Assembly (NCBI GenBank): GCA_009783025.1
Contig: WRHY01000003.1
Span: forward strand, 62,001-126,000
DNA: 64,000 bases
Source of the DNA: Desulfovibrionaceae bacterium
GTDB lineage: Bacteria > Desulfobacterota > Desulfovibrionia > Desulfovibrionales > Desulfovibrionaceae
Reading direction: 5' to 3'
The notes beneath the pieces are model-generated. The model saw only the letters and a list, made by a program, of their open reading frames with translations, was not told the DNA's origin and did no database searches. Position numbers and translations under genes: made by a program. Shown in pieces: positions 33,708 to 41,990 of the stretch (positions within the stretch are counted from its first letter, which is position 1; every line of letters begins with the position of its first letter).

Positions 33708-35057
33708 TCAATTTTTCTTTACCATCACCCGGTAATGTACCGGCGGTTCATGCAGCAGGGGTGAAGCGGCCAGGGTGCGCAGGGCCTTATGCACTCCGGC
33801 GGTGGAAGCCTCATGAGTCATGATGATGAAGGGCACATGGGACGAGGCGCAGGCGCAGGGCGCATCGCCGGTATCACTGTCCTTTTGTATAACCTGGGCA
33901 ATGGAAATGTCGTTTTCAGCCATGATCGCCGCGATATCCCGCAGCACACCGGGCTTGTCCGTGACTTTCATGCGAATGTAGTAGTGGCTGCGTGATTCGG
34001 CCTGGGGGATGACCTTGGCCGGAACAGGCAGATGCGGCCGGGCAAAGCCGGTGTTGTTGGGGCACGCGTTTCTGGCAATGGCCAGTATGTCGGAAGCCAC
34101 GGCGCTGCCCGTGGGCAGATCGCCCGCGCCTTTGCCGTGCAGAAAAATCGAACCCACGGCATTGCCTTCAAGGCGCACCGCGTTGTAGGCGCCGCCCACG
34201 CGGGCCATAAGATAGGTCTGGTGCACCAGGGTCGGACAGACTTCCGCTTCTATGCCGCCGCCCTCGGCCGGGCTTTGGCCCACCAGACGGGCGTGGGCCA
34301 CAAGCTTGATGCGGTAGCCGAATTCGCGGGCATAATTGATGTCTTCCGGCCGCACCTGGCTGATGCCGCGCACCGGGAGTTGCGCGTATGGATAGTCCAC
34401 GCCCCAGGCCAGGCGGATGAGCAGGGCCAGCTTGTGGGCCGCGTCAAAGCCTTCAATATCCAGGGTCGGGTCGGCCTCGGCATAGCCGAGTTCCTGGGCC
34501 TGTTTCAGGGCCACGGAAAAATCAAGGCCTTTGGTGCTCATTTCCGACAAGATATAGTTGCTGGTCCCGTTCAGGATGCCCATCAGGCCTTCCAGGCGGT
34601 TTCCGGCCAGGCTTTCACGCAGCGTCTGCACAACCGGAATGCCGCCGCACACGCTGGCTTCATAACCGAGGTGCAGCCCCTTTTCCGCGGCCAGGGCAAA
34701 AAGTTCGTTGCCGCTTTCCGCCAGCAGGGCCTTGTTGGCCGTGACCACGTTCTTGCCCGCGCTCAGGGCTTTGAGGATCAGTTCACGGGGCTTGTCCACG
34801 CCGCCGATCAACTCAACCACAACGTTGATGGCCGGGTCATTGACCAGGTCGTCCAGGCTGGTGGTCAGCGCAGCGCCCTCGGGCAGGGCGCAGGCCCGTT
34901 GACGGGAGGCGTCGCGCACCAGCACTTTCCTGATGACGATATCCCTGCCGGTGCGGGCCAGAATCTCGGCCCGGTTTTCAGCCAGAATACGCACCAGGCC
35001 GGAGCCGACCGTGCCGAAACCGGCAATGCCGAGTACAAGGGGAGAAGAATCAGCCAT
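33708..35057 (-). CDS. hom: Homoserine dehydrogenase
   Basis: This is a 449-residue protein from ATG 35057 ([22 protein letters not shown]); the open frame runs further upstream into the aminotransferase gene. The NAD(P)-binding Rossmann fold is followed by [32 protein letters not shown], the GTSNYIL motif and [23 protein letters not shown] (catalytic Asp/Lys region), and a C-terminal ACT domain ([25 protein letters not shown]) for threonine feedback. It reduces aspartate semialdehyde to homoserine. It overlaps the aminotransferase gene by 8 bp. Confidence 0.96.
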   Translation of the reverse strand: MADSSPLVLGIAGFGTVGSGLVRILAENRAEILARTGRDIVIRKVLVRDASRQRACALPEGAALTTSLDDLVNDPAINVVVELIGGVDKPRELILKALSAGKNVVTANKALLAESGNELFALAAEKGLHLGYEASVCGGIPVVQTLRESLAGNRLEGLMGILNGTSNYILSEMSTKGLDFSVALKQAQELGYAEADPTLDIEGFDAAHKLALLIRLAWGVDYPYAQLPVRGISQVRPEDINYAREFGYRIKLVAHARLVGQSPAEGGGIEAEVCPTLVHQTYLMARVGGAYNAVRLEGNAVGSIFLHGKGAGDLPTGSAVASDILAIARNACPNNTGFARPHLPVPAKVIPQAESRSHYYIRMKVTDKPGVLRDIAAIMAENDISIAQVIQKDSDTGDAPCACASSHVPFIIMTHEASTAGVHKALRTLAASPLLHEPPVHYRVMVKKN

Positions 35058-36237
35058 CACTGCCTGCCTTTGAGAGTACGTTTTTGATGCCTCGAATAGC
35101 CTGGTTGGTGCGGTGCTGGTTTTCAATCAGGGCGAAGCGCACATAGTCGTCGCCATTGGCTCCGAAACCGAGACCGGGCGACACGGCCACATGGCCTTCC
35201 TTGAGCAGTAATTTGGAGAATTCCACAGAACCCATATGGCGGTATTCTTCGGGAATCTGAGCCCAGACAAACATGGTGCTTTTGGGAGAGGGCACATTCC
35301 AGCCGATGCGGTGCAGGCCCTCAATAAGCCAGTCGCGGCGCTGGCGGTAGATGTTGCAGATATCATGCACGCAGTCGTCCGGGGCGTTCAGGGCCACGGT
35401 GGCGGCAATCTGGATGGGCTGAAAAATACCATAGTCCAGGTAGCTTTTGATCCGGGTGAGCGCATATACCATGTCGCGGTTGCCCACGCAGAAGCCCACG
35501 CGCCAGCCGGCCATGGAGTAGCTTTTGGACATGGAGAAAAACTCCACGCCCACGTCCTTGGCTCCTTCGGCCTGCATGAAGCTGGGGGCCACGTGCCCGT
35601 CGAACACGAGATCGGCATAGGCCAGATCGTGCACCACAAAAATTTTGTGCTCTTTGGCGAAATCCACAACCTTCTGGAAAAATTCGACGCTGGTCACTTC
35701 CGTGGTCGGGTTGTGCGGGTAGCTCAGGAACAGCACTTTGGGCTGGGGCCAGGTTTGTTTGGTGGCAAAGAGCAGGTCGTCAAAAAAGTCTCGCCCGCGT
35801 CCGATGGGGATGCGGCGCACGTCGGCCCCGGCAATGATCGCGGCATAGGTGTGGATCGGATAAGTAGGGTCCGGCGCGAAAACCACGTCCCCCGGTGAAA
35901 GCATGGCCATGGCCAGGTGGGCCAGGCCTTCTTTCGCGCCCATGGTGGCCACGGCTTCGGTTTCCGGGTCAAGGTAAACGCCGAAACGGCGGGTATACCA
36001 GTCGCAGATGGCTTTGCGCAGGTTTGGGATGCCGCGCGACATGGAGTAGCGATGATTCACCGGCTTGGCCGAGGCTTCGGTAAGCTTGTCCACGATAAAC
36101 TGTGGGGTGGGTATGTCCGGGTTGCCCATGCCGAAATCCACAATATCCACATTTTGGCGGCGCAGTTGCATCTTCAGATCACTGACCACCGCGAAAACAT
36201 AGGGTGGCAGTCGATGCATGCGGGGAAACTGAGTCAT
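35050..36237 (-). CDS. Class I/II PLP aminotransferase (AlaC/aspartate-aminotransferase-like)
   Basis: This is a 395-residue protein with fold-type I signatures: [37 protein letters not shown], the SYPHNPTT substrate motif, [10 protein letters not shown] and the PLP lysine in [15 protein letters not shown]. It most resembles the AlaC/putative aspartate transaminase group often linked to hom in deltaproteobacteria; the preferred amino donor cannot be read from sequence. It overlaps hom (8 bp) and is divergent from the aromatic operon. Its minus-strand promoter may be TTGAGC-N18-TATCCC around 36298-36327. Confidence 0.88.
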   Translation of the reverse strand: MTQFPRMHRLPPYVFAVVSDLKMQLRRQNVDIVDFGMGNPDIPTPQFIVDKLTEASAKPVNHRYSMSRGIPNLRKAICDWYTRRFGVYLDPETEAVATMGAKEGLAHLAMAMLSPGDVVFAPDPTYPIHTYAAIIAGADVRRIPIGRGRDFFDDLLFATKQTWPQPKVLFLSYPHNPTTEVTSVEFFQKVVDFAKEHKIFVVHDLAYADLVFDGHVAPSFMQAEGAKDVGVEFFSMSKSYSMAGWRVGFCVGNRDMVYALTRIKSYLDYGIFQPIQIAATVALNAPDDCVHDICNIYRQRRDWLIEGLHRIGWNVPSPKSTMFVWAQIPEEYRHMGSVEFSKLLLKEGHVAVSPGLGFGANGDDYVRFALIENQHRTNQAIRGIKNVLSKAGSDG

Positions 36238-36259
36238 CGAAAAAGTCTCCGGTAATGTT

Positions 36260-36288
36260 TTGCGAAAAGTTGAACATCACCTTATAGT
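36260..36288 (+). promoter_or_regulatory. Promoter-like box shared with aroK
   Basis: TTGCGA (36260-36265), 17 nt, TATAGT (36283-36288), embedded in a 36-bp stretch that matches 41930-41965 upstream of aroK at 29 positions. It is an upstream plus-strand promoter of the aromatic operon or a shared operator. A solo palindromic-element end (CAAACTGGGGCACTCTCC) follows at 36322-36339. Confidence 0.5.
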
Positions 36289-36350
36289 TCCACTGGGATA
36301 CTGTAAAGAGTCGGCTTTGCTCAAACTGGGGCACTCTCCCCAAAAAATAC

Positions 36351-36379
36351 TTGACAGTGACAGCCCGGCTCTCTATCCT
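36351..36379 (+). promoter_or_regulatory. Main promoter of the aromatic amino acid operon
   Basis: TTGACA (36351-36356), exactly 17 nt, TATCCT (36374-36379). Transcription should start near 36386, about 24 nt ahead of the leader peptide. Confidence 0.75.
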
Positions 36380-36409
36380 TACCAAAATTGTTTCAAAGGG
36401 CCAAAGGTT

Positions 36410-36502
36410 ATGAACCCTGTTTTTGCGCACTTTTCCGTCCACTTCAGCAACTACCGCTACTGGTATTGCTTTACTCACGCCTGCGGACGAGGGTGCGCCT
36501 GA
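36410..36502 (+). CDS. Aromatic-rich leader peptide of the attenuator
   Basis: A 30-residue ORF with AAAGG ahead of its ATG begins MNPVFAHFSVHF and has the control run SNYRYWYCFTH: four Phe, three Tyr and one Trp in 30 codons. It sits 24 nt after a near-consensus promoter and just upstream of mutually exclusive hairpins and a T-run. This is the classical layout of an attenuation leader peptide, here sensing charged tRNA-Tyr, tRNA-Phe and possibly tRNA-Trp. It is followed by the chorismate, phenylalanine and tyrosine genes. Confidence 0.85.
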   Translation: MNPVFAHFSVHFSNYRYWYCFTHACGRGCA

Positions 36503-36560
36503 TATTGTGTGTTGAAGGTAAACTCTCGGGGCCGCAGGCATAATGCCGGCGGCCTTTTTT
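36479..36560 (+). terminator. Attenuator: antiterminator and Rho-independent terminator
   Basis: The terminator is GGCCGC (36530-36535) paired with GCGGCC (36549-36554) plus the inner AGGCATAATGCC dyad, followed by TTTTTT (36555-36560). The alternative antiterminator pairs GCCTGCGG-CGAG (36479-36491) with CTCG-CCGCAGGC (36525-36539), which removes the left half of the terminator. A protector hairpin GCGCAC (36425-36430) with GTGCGC (36493-36498) would form behind the leader-peptide codons. Stalling at the Tyr-Arg-Tyr-Trp-Tyr codons favours read-through. Confidence 0.85.
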
Positions 36561-36610
36561 ATTTCTCTGGCTGCCGGTGGCAGTCCCGGTGAGCGTAGCG
36601 CGTTTTGCGC

Positions 36611-36760
36611 CCAGGCTATGCTAACAAATAGCCCTTTTGCCCTCCGACTGCGTCAGATGAGCCTGTTATTTCGGTCGAATACCATAAGAGTATACTCCCT
36701 TATAACAGGCTCATCTTCCTTGCCGGAGAACAAAATTGCTTATTTGTTAGCACAGCCTGG
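36611..36760. repeat. Modular palindromic element, copy F
   Basis: Termini CCAGGCTATGCTAACAAATA (36611-36630) and 36741-36760 are complementary at 19 of 20 positions. The inner stem GATGAGCCTGTTAT (36656-36669 with 36702-36715) encloses the loop TTCGGTCGAATACC-ATAAGAGTATAC. The stretch CAAAATTGCTTATTTG matches copy E (CAAAATTCCTTATTTG), but terminal and inner stem sequences differ. It lies between the attenuator and the first structural gene, so every full-length operon transcript carries it. Confidence 0.9.
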
Positions 36761-36791
36761 AAATTTCAAGGCGGAGAAAAAGGAGAATACC

Positions 36792-37589
36792 ATGCATCTT
36801 GGCAAACTTGTGCGACTTGAACGCATCATCAACCGGGATACCAAACGTACCATCATCATCCCCATGGATCACGGCACCACGGTCGGCGCCATCGACGGAC
36901 TCATCGATATGCCCGAAGCGGTCAACGATATGGCCGAAGGCGGGGCGGACGCCGTGCTCATGCATAAAGGTCTGGTGCGTTGCGGGCACCGCAAACGCGG
37001 CAAGGACATGGGGCTTATCGTTCACCTGTCGGCCTCCACCTCTCTTTCGCCCATGCCCAACACCAAGGTTCTGGTCGGCACGGTGAAGGAAGCCATCACC
37101 CTCGGCGCGGACGCGGTTTCCATCCACGTCAACCTGGGTGACGACAACGAGCGGGACATGCTCAGCGAGTTCGGCCACATTTCCACCCTCTGCTCGGAAT
37201 GGGGCATGCCGCTGCTTGCCATGGTCTACGCGCGCGGGCCGAAGGTTTCCAACGGCTACGATCCCAAGCTGGTCGCCCATTGCGCTCGGGTCGGCGTGGA
37301 GCTTGGCGCGGACATTGTTAAAGTCCCCTACACAGGCTCCCTGGAGAGCTTTGCCGAAGTCGTGCAGGCCTGTTGTGTGCCGGTCGTCATCGCGGGCGGG
37401 GAGCGCATGGAATCCACCGCCGAATTTCTGCACATGGTGCATGATTCCCTGCGCGCGGGAGGCGCGGGCCTTTCCGTGGGGCGCAACGTGTTTCAGCATC
37501 CACGCCGCGTGGACCTCGTGCGCGCCGTGCGCGCGCTGGTGCACGAAGACTGCACGGTCGCGCAGGCCCTTACCATACTGGGAGAATGA
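36792..37589 (+). CDS. 2-amino-3,7-dideoxy-D-threo-hept-6-ulosonate synthase (DhnA-type aldolase)
   Basis: This is a 265-residue class I aldolase. [19 protein letters not shown] is the DhnA/ADH-synthase N-terminal motif. [40 protein letters not shown] and the Schiff-base lysine in [12 protein letters not shown] complete the fold, with GGERMES near the C-terminus. It starts the alternative route to 3-dehydroquinate from aspartate semialdehyde and a ketose phosphate, first described in methanogens and found in Desulfovibrio. AAAAAGGAG precedes ATG 36792. It is the first structural gene after the attenuator. Confidence 0.92.
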   Translation: MHLGKLVRLERIINRDTKRTIIIPMDHGTTVGAIDGLIDMPEAVNDMAEGGADAVLMHKGLVRCGHRKRGKDMGLIVHLSASTSLSPMPNTKVLVGTVKEAITLGADAVSIHVNLGDDNERDMLSEFGHISTLCSEWGMPLLAMVYARGPKVSNGYDPKLVAHCARVGVELGADIVKVPYTGSLESFAEVVQACCVPVVIAGGERMESTAEFLHMVHDSLRAGGAGLSVGRNVFQHPRRVDLVRAVRALVHEDCTVAQALTILGE

Positions 37590-37590
37590 T

Positions 37591-38562
37591 ATGCCCCTCG
37601 CGCTCTTCAGAAGTGTTCCCTTTCGCAAAGAAGATGTGACGCTGGCCCTTGAGTGCGGCGTGGACGGCATTGTCGCGCCGCGCGAACATCTGGCCCAAAT
37701 CGAACGCCTGGCCTGTTGCACGGTCATTGCGGAGGAAGACATGCCCTCGCTGGCCCTGCAAAGCAAAGAAGACGAAAGCCTTGCCCTGTCGCGCATGGAG
37801 GCCGGGGAACACATTGCCCTTTCCCGCGGCTGGGAGGTCATTCCCGTGGAAAACCTGCTCGCCCAAAGCGATGCTGTGGCCGTGGAGGCCGGGAACATGG
37901 ATGAGGCCATGCTGGCCGCCGGTATCCTGGAGCGCGGCGTGCGCACCATTGTGCTTCTCCCGTCCGCTCTGCCGCGGATGAGGGACATTGTGGCCGCCCT
38001 CAAGTACAGGCAGGAGCTTCAGGAGCTTGTACCGGCCACGATCACCGGCATACGGCATGCGGGCCTCGGACACCGCGTCTGCGTTGACAGCCTGTCCATG
38101 CTGCAGCGCGGACAGGGTTTGCTGGTCGGCAATTCCAGCGCCTTCACCTTCCTTGTGCATGCGGAAACCGAGCACAACGAATATGTCGCTGCCCGGCCTT
38201 TCCGCGTCAATGCCGGGGCCGTGCATGCTTACGTGATTATGCCCGGCGATCGTACCCGCTATCTTGAAGAGTTGCGCGCCGGAGACGAGGTGCTCGTTGT
38301 CAACGCCTCGGGCGAGAGCCGCCTCGCCACCATCGGACGCGTCAAGGTGGAAGCGCGCCCCATGCTGCTTATTGAAGCCGAAACAGAAGGGCAGCGCGGA
38401 GCGGTTTTTCTCCAGAACGCTGAAACCATCCGCCTGGTCACTCCGCAAGGCGCGCCGATCAGCGTCGTGGATCTGAAACCGGGCGATCAGGTTCTCTGTC
38501 GACTCGATCGGGCCGGGCGGCATTTCGGCATGCGTATTAACGAGGACATTACGGAAATATAG
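37591..38562 (+). CDS. 3-dehydroquinate synthase II
   Basis: This is a 323-residue protein of the archaeal-type DHQ synthase II family: VTLALECGVDGIVAP, RTIVLLPSALPRMRDIVAALKY, ATITGIRHAGLGHRVCVDSLSML, GQGLLVGNSSAFTFLVHAETE, PFRVNAGAVHAYVIMPGDRTRYLEEL, and the C-terminal VVDLKPGDQVLCRLDRAGRHFGM. It oxidatively deaminates and cyclises the product of the preceding enzyme to 3-dehydroquinate. It begins 1 bp after the aldolase stop; translation is set by GGGAG. Confidence 0.93.
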   Translation: MPLALFRSVPFRKEDVTLALECGVDGIVAPREHLAQIERLACCTVIAEEDMPSLALQSKEDESLALSRMEAGEHIALSRGWEVIPVENLLAQSDAVAVEAGNMDEAMLAAGILERGVRTIVLLPSALPRMRDIVAALKYRQELQELVPATITGIRHAGLGHRVCVDSLSMLQRGQGLLVGNSSAFTFLVHAETEHNEYVAARPFRVNAGAVHAYVIMPGDRTRYLEELRAGDEVLVVNASGESRLATIGRVKVEARPMLLIEAETEGQRGAVFLQNAETIRLVTPQGAPISVVDLKPGDQVLCRLDRAGRHFGMRINEDITEI

Positions 38563-38571
38563 GAATATGGC

Positions 38572-39729
38572 ATGAACACCACGCAAGACTTGCGCGCGCG
38601 CCTGCTCTCCTTGCGCGACGAAATAGACGCCTCGGACAGGGAACTGCTGCGCCTGCTCAACCAGAGGGCTCTGTTGAGCCTGAAGGTCGGGCAGGTCAAG
38701 GCGGCGATGGCGGAAGAAAAAAGTCCCGGCGCCATTTTCGATCCGCAGCGCGAACGGCAGGTACTGGACAATCTGGCCACCTGGAACACAGGCCTGTTGC
38801 CCCAACGGCATATCGAAAATATCTGGCGCGAGATATTTTCCTCATCCCGCGCGTTGCAACGCCCTTTGCGCGTGGCCTATCTCGGTCCGGAAGGCACGTT
38901 TTCCCACCATGCGGCCCTGGAGTTTCTGGGCGCATCCCTGGACTTCAGCGCCCAGGCGGACCTGCCGGATGTATTCCGGGCCGTGCATGAACACCGTTGC
39001 GATATGGGCATAGTGCCCCTGGAAAACTCCCTGCAAGGCTCGGTGGGACAGGTGCTGGATCTGTTCTTGGAGTATGAGTTGGACATCCAGGCCGAAGTCT
39101 ATTACCGCATCAACCACAGTCTGCTCAGCCTGGAACGTTCGCTGGCCAACGTGCATACCGTCTATTCCCATTCCCAGCCGCTGGCGCAATGCGGAGCGTG
39201 GCTGCGCGCCAATCTGCCCCAAGCGCGCCTTGTTCCGCTGGAATCCACGACCGCCGCGGCCCGCGGCGCCGCCCAGGAGCCGGGCACGGCCGCTATCGCG
39301 CACCGCAATCTGGCCGACCCGCTGCATCTGCACCTGCTGTCCACCCAAATCCAGGATGCGCCCAATAATTGGACGCGCTTTGCCGTTATCAGGCAATTAC
39401 CGACACTGCCCGCGCAAGAGAAAAAATACCCGCTGGAGGATGCCGTCAGTTCCCTGCTGTTCACTCTGCCGGACAAGGCGGGCGCGCTTGCCGCCGTGCT
39501 GGACGCGCTGGCCCGGGCCGGACTGAACATGCGCAAACTGGAATCGCGTCCCTTGCGCATGGAACATTGGAAATACGTTTTTTTCGCGGATCTGGAATGC
39601 GACCTGAAAAACCCTCATCTTGCGCCGGTGCTTGAAGAGGTGCGCGGCTTGTGCACCCATTGCCGCATCCTGGGCGTGTACCCGGCCGGGCCGCGTCTGG
39701 ACAGGCCCGAGGAGGCTTTGCACGCATGA
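38572..39729 (+). CDS. pheA: Chorismate mutase / prephenate dehydratase (P-protein)
   Basis: This is a 385-residue bifunctional enzyme. The AroQ chorismate mutase comes first (~1-90: LRDEIDASDRELLRLLNQRALLSLKVGQVK, ENIWREIFSSSRALQ). The prephenate dehydratase domain follows (~98-280: VAYLGPEGTFSHHAA, CDMGIVPLENSLQGSV, TRFAVIRQ as the TRF motif). The ACT domain (~290-370: DKAGALAAVLDALARAGLNMRKLESRP) contains the GAL and ESRP phenylalanine-binding motifs. It makes phenylpyruvate. The stop overlaps the aroA start (ATGA). Confidence 0.96.
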   Translation: MNTTQDLRARLLSLRDEIDASDRELLRLLNQRALLSLKVGQVKAAMAEEKSPGAIFDPQRERQVLDNLATWNTGLLPQRHIENIWREIFSSSRALQRPLRVAYLGPEGTFSHHAALEFLGASLDFSAQADLPDVFRAVHEHRCDMGIVPLENSLQGSVGQVLDLFLEYELDIQAEVYYRINHSLLSLERSLANVHTVYSHSQPLAQCGAWLRANLPQARLVPLESTTAAARGAAQEPGTAAIAHRNLADPLHLHLLSTQIQDAPNNWTRFAVIRQLPTLPAQEKKYPLEDAVSSLLFTLPDKAGALAAVLDALARAGLNMRKLESRPLRMEHWKYVFFADLECDLKNPHLAPVLEEVRGLCTHCRILGVYPAGPRLDRPEEALHA

Positions 39730-41168
39730 TTGCCATTACGGCCCCTCCCTCAAAATCCCTCTCGCACCGCATGCTTATTGCGGCGGCGCTGGCGCGCGGC
39801 GAGTCGGTCCTGCACCATGTGCTGGACAGCGATGATATCACGCGCACCCGGCGCATCCTCTGCGCCGCCGGAGCGCGGATGGAAGACCTGCCTGACGGCG
39901 GCCTGCGCGTGCGCGGCGTCGCGGGGGTGTTACAGGGCGCGGCTCTTGACAGTATGGAGCAATGTAACTTTGAAAATGTTACATTGCTCCGCAAGGATTT
40001 GCCCGCAAATCCTTGCCGTGAGATTGGCGTAGGCGGGCTTTGCCCGCCGTTAAGCGACAATCTCAAACGTAAACCGTTAACAGACGCGCTGTCCTGCGAT
40101 GTGCATGAATCCGGCACCAGTTGCCGTTTGCTGACTGCTATACTGGCCGCGGGGCAGGGACGTTTTCGCATTCACGGCGCGGGGCGCATGCATGAGCGGC
40201 CCATAGGAACGTTAACCTCCGCGCTGGAAACACTGGGCACGAGTGTGCGCTTTGAAGGGCAGGCGGGTTGTCCGCCCTTCGTGCTTGAAGCGCGGGGCCT
40301 GCGCGGCGGCACAATTACAATGAGTCTGGACGAATCCAGCCAGTATCTTTCCGGTTTGCTGCTTGCCGCGCCGCTCTGCCGTGAGCCGCTCACGATTACG
40401 CTTGGCGGGACAAAAACGCTTTCCTGGCCTTATGTGGGCCTGACCCTGCAAATACTGGAAGATTTCGGCGTTCCCTTTGAAGTGTGGGAAAAGGCCGGGA
40501 GCTGGCGCGAAACGGATTGGCGTTCCCTGCGGGAGGCCAGGCCGGACAGGCTGCGCTTCCATATGCGGCCTGCCGCATACCTGGCGGGCGATTTTTGGGT
40601 GGAAGGCGACTGGTCCGGGGCCTCGTATTTTCTGGCCGCCGGAGCGCTGGGAAAATATCCCGTCCGCGTGCAGGGCTTGCGCAAAGATTCCCTGCAGGGC
40701 GACCGCGCGCTGCTGGATATTCTGCGCCGCATGGGCGCGGCCATTGAAGAAGGCGAAGCAGGCGTCACCGTCCATCCTTCGCCGCTTTGCGCCATTGACG
40801 TGGACATGGGACATTGCCCGGATCTGGCGCCCACTGTCGCCGTGCTGGCGGCTTTCGCCCAGGGCGCGAGCACTATTCGCAATGTGGCCCACCTGCGCAT
40901 CAAGGAAAGCGACCGCATTGCCGCTCCCGCCGCGAATTTGCGCGCCGCCGGGATCGCGGTGCAAGAACGTGAGGACGGCCTGGTTATTGAGGGCGGCATT
41001 CCCCGGCCCGCTCCTCTGTTCCGCGCCTTCGGCGATCACCGCATTGCCATGTCCGCGGCTGTTCTCGGTCTGCGGCACGGTCCTGTCCGTCTTGACGATC
41101 CGACGGTTATTGCCAAGTCCTTCCCCGATTTTTGGGAATTATGGGAAAAAATTCTGGTGCGGACATGA
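39726..41168 (+). CDS. aroA: EPSP synthase with an in-frame palindromic-element insert
   Basis: This is a 480-residue protein, ~45 longer than usual. It condenses shikimate-3-phosphate and PEP. PPSKSLSHRMLIAAALA (N-terminal substrate lysine), HESGTSCRLLTAILAAG, MHERPIGTLTSALETLG, LDESSQYLSGLLLAAPL, DLAPTVAVLAAFAQG and LRIKESDRI are all present. Between RVRGVAGVLQ (residue 70) and CDVHESG (residue 124), where homologues have a short loop, lie ~45 extra residues beginning SMEQCNFENVTLLRKDLPAN. They are encoded by three consecutive hairpins (39956-40065) that recur between genes elsewhere. The frame stays open and the catalytic motifs are intact, so the enzyme is probably functional, with a surface insertion. 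It overlaps pheA and tyrA by four bases each. Confidence 0.93.
   Translation: MIAITAPPSKSLSHRMLIAAALARGESVLHHVLDSDDITRTRRILCAAGARMEDLPDGGLRVRGVAGVLQGAALDSMEQCNFENVTLLRKDLPANPCREIGVGGLCPPLSDNLKRKPLTDALSCDVHESGTSCRLLTAILAAGQGRFRIHGAGRMHERPIGTLTSALETLGTSVRFEGQAGCPPFVLEARGLRGGTITMSLDESSQYLSGLLLAAPLCREPLTITLGGTKTLSWPYVGLTLQILEDFGVPFEVWEKAGSWRETDWRSLREARPDRLRFHMRPAAYLAGDFWVEGDWSGASYFLAAGALGKYPVRVQGLRKDSLQGDRALLDILRRMGAAIEEGEAGVTVHPSPLCAIDVDMGHCPDLAPTVAVLAAFAQGASTIRNVAHLRIKESDRIAAPAANLRAAGIAVQEREDGLVIEGGIPRPAPLFRAFGDHRIAMSAAVLGLRHGPVRLDDPTVIAKSFPDFWELWEKILVRT
39956..40065. repeat. Three-hairpin palindromic module inserted in frame in aroA (copy H)
   Basis: Hairpin 1: GGAGCAATGTAAC (39956-39968) with GTTACATTGCTCC (39978-39990). 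Hairpin 2: GCAAGGATTTG (39991-40001) with CAAATCCTTGC (40006-40016). Hairpin 3: TGAGATTG (40019-40026) with CAATCTCA (40058-40065), enclosing GGCGGGC-TTT-GCCCGCC (40032-40048). Hairpins 1 and 2 match the minus strand of 33669-33704, and hairpin 3 resembles the outer hairpin at 33509-33571. Confidence 0.9.
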
Positions 41169-41920
41169 ACAGCGCGCTGAATATAGTCCTGATCGGCAGC
41201 CAAGGGCGGATGGGGTCCATGTTGCTCAAACGCCTGCACGCCGCCGAAATACCCGTGGCCGGAGCGGATCAGCCGCTTGCGGAGGCCGGATTGGACAGGC
41301 TTTGCGCGGCGGCGAATCTTGTCCTGCTCTGCGTGCCCATAGCGGCAATGCCGGAAGCGCTGTGCGCGCTTGTTCCGCATTTGAACGCGCGGCAGGTGCT
41401 CGTCGATATCGCCTCCGTCAAGGTGCAGCCCATGGCGCAAATGCAGAAGGTATACGCCGGGCCTGTCGTTGGCGCGCATCCCTTGTTCGGGCCGGATGCT
41501 CCGGGCGATTTGCGTGTGGCTGTCTGTCCCGGCGCCCAGGCCGGGGAAGAAGACATCCGTCTTGTGGAAGAGCTTTTTAGCCGGATCGGCTGCGCGCCGT
41601 TCCGCACAACAGCCCAGGAACACGACCAAGCCGCCGCCTATATCCAGGGCTTGAATTTCGTGACCAGCGCCGCCTACTTTGCGACCCTGGCCGATCATCC
41701 GGAGCTGTTGCCCTTTCTCACGCCTTCCTTCCAGCGTCGCAAGGAAGCCGCGGCCACCATGCTCACCGAAGACGGCCCGCTTTTCGAAGCGCTTTTTGAG
41801 GCCAATCCCGCCAGCCAGGACGCGGTGCGCAGCTACCGGACCTTTTTGAATCTGGCCGCCGGGGGCGACCTGCCGTTGCTGCGCGAACGGGCTTTATGGT
41901 GGTGGAATGAACCCCGATAG
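41165..41920 (+). CDS. tyrA: Prephenate dehydrogenase
   Basis: This is a 251-residue protein. It has an N-terminal NAD(P)-binding fold (IVLIGSQGRMGSMLLKRLH, LVLLCVPIAAMPEAL), LVDIASVKVQPM, GAHPLFGPDAP (the conserved HPMFGP-type motif with the catalytic His) and a helical C-terminal dimerisation domain (DQAAAYIQGLNFVTSAAYF). It oxidatively decarboxylates prephenate to 4-hydroxyphenylpyruvate for tyrosine. There is no ACT domain. The start overlaps the aroA stop (ATGA). Confidence 0.93.
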   Translation: MNSALNIVLIGSQGRMGSMLLKRLHAAEIPVAGADQPLAEAGLDRLCAAANLVLLCVPIAAMPEALCALVPHLNARQVLVDIASVKVQPMAQMQKVYAGPVVGAHPLFGPDAPGDLRVAVCPGAQAGEEDIRLVEELFSRIGCAPFRTTAQEHDQAAAYIQGLNFVTSAAYFATLADHPELLPFLTPSFQRRKEAAATMLTEDGPLFEALFEANPASQDAVRSYRTFLNLAAGGDLPLLRERALWWWNEPR

Positions 41921-41931
41921 CGGTTATTCTT

Positions 41932-41960
41932 TTGCGAAAAATTGAGAATCGCCGTATAGT
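41932..41960 (+). promoter_or_regulatory. Internal promoter-like box ahead of aroK
   Basis: TTGCGA (41932-41937), 17 nt, TATAGT (41955-41960), in a 36-bp stretch (41930-41965) nearly identical to 36258-36293 upstream of the operon leader. It would give aroK-aroC an attenuator-independent supply. Confidence 0.5.
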
Positions 41961-41990
41961 CCAACAAGCAAAATGTGGTTGAACATTGCC

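Noticed and set aside
17577..36760. CRISPR array interpretation of the repeated palindromic sequences
   Set aside because: Copies are kilobases apart, in both orientations, with inverted rather than direct repeats and no regular spacers; no cas genes are present.
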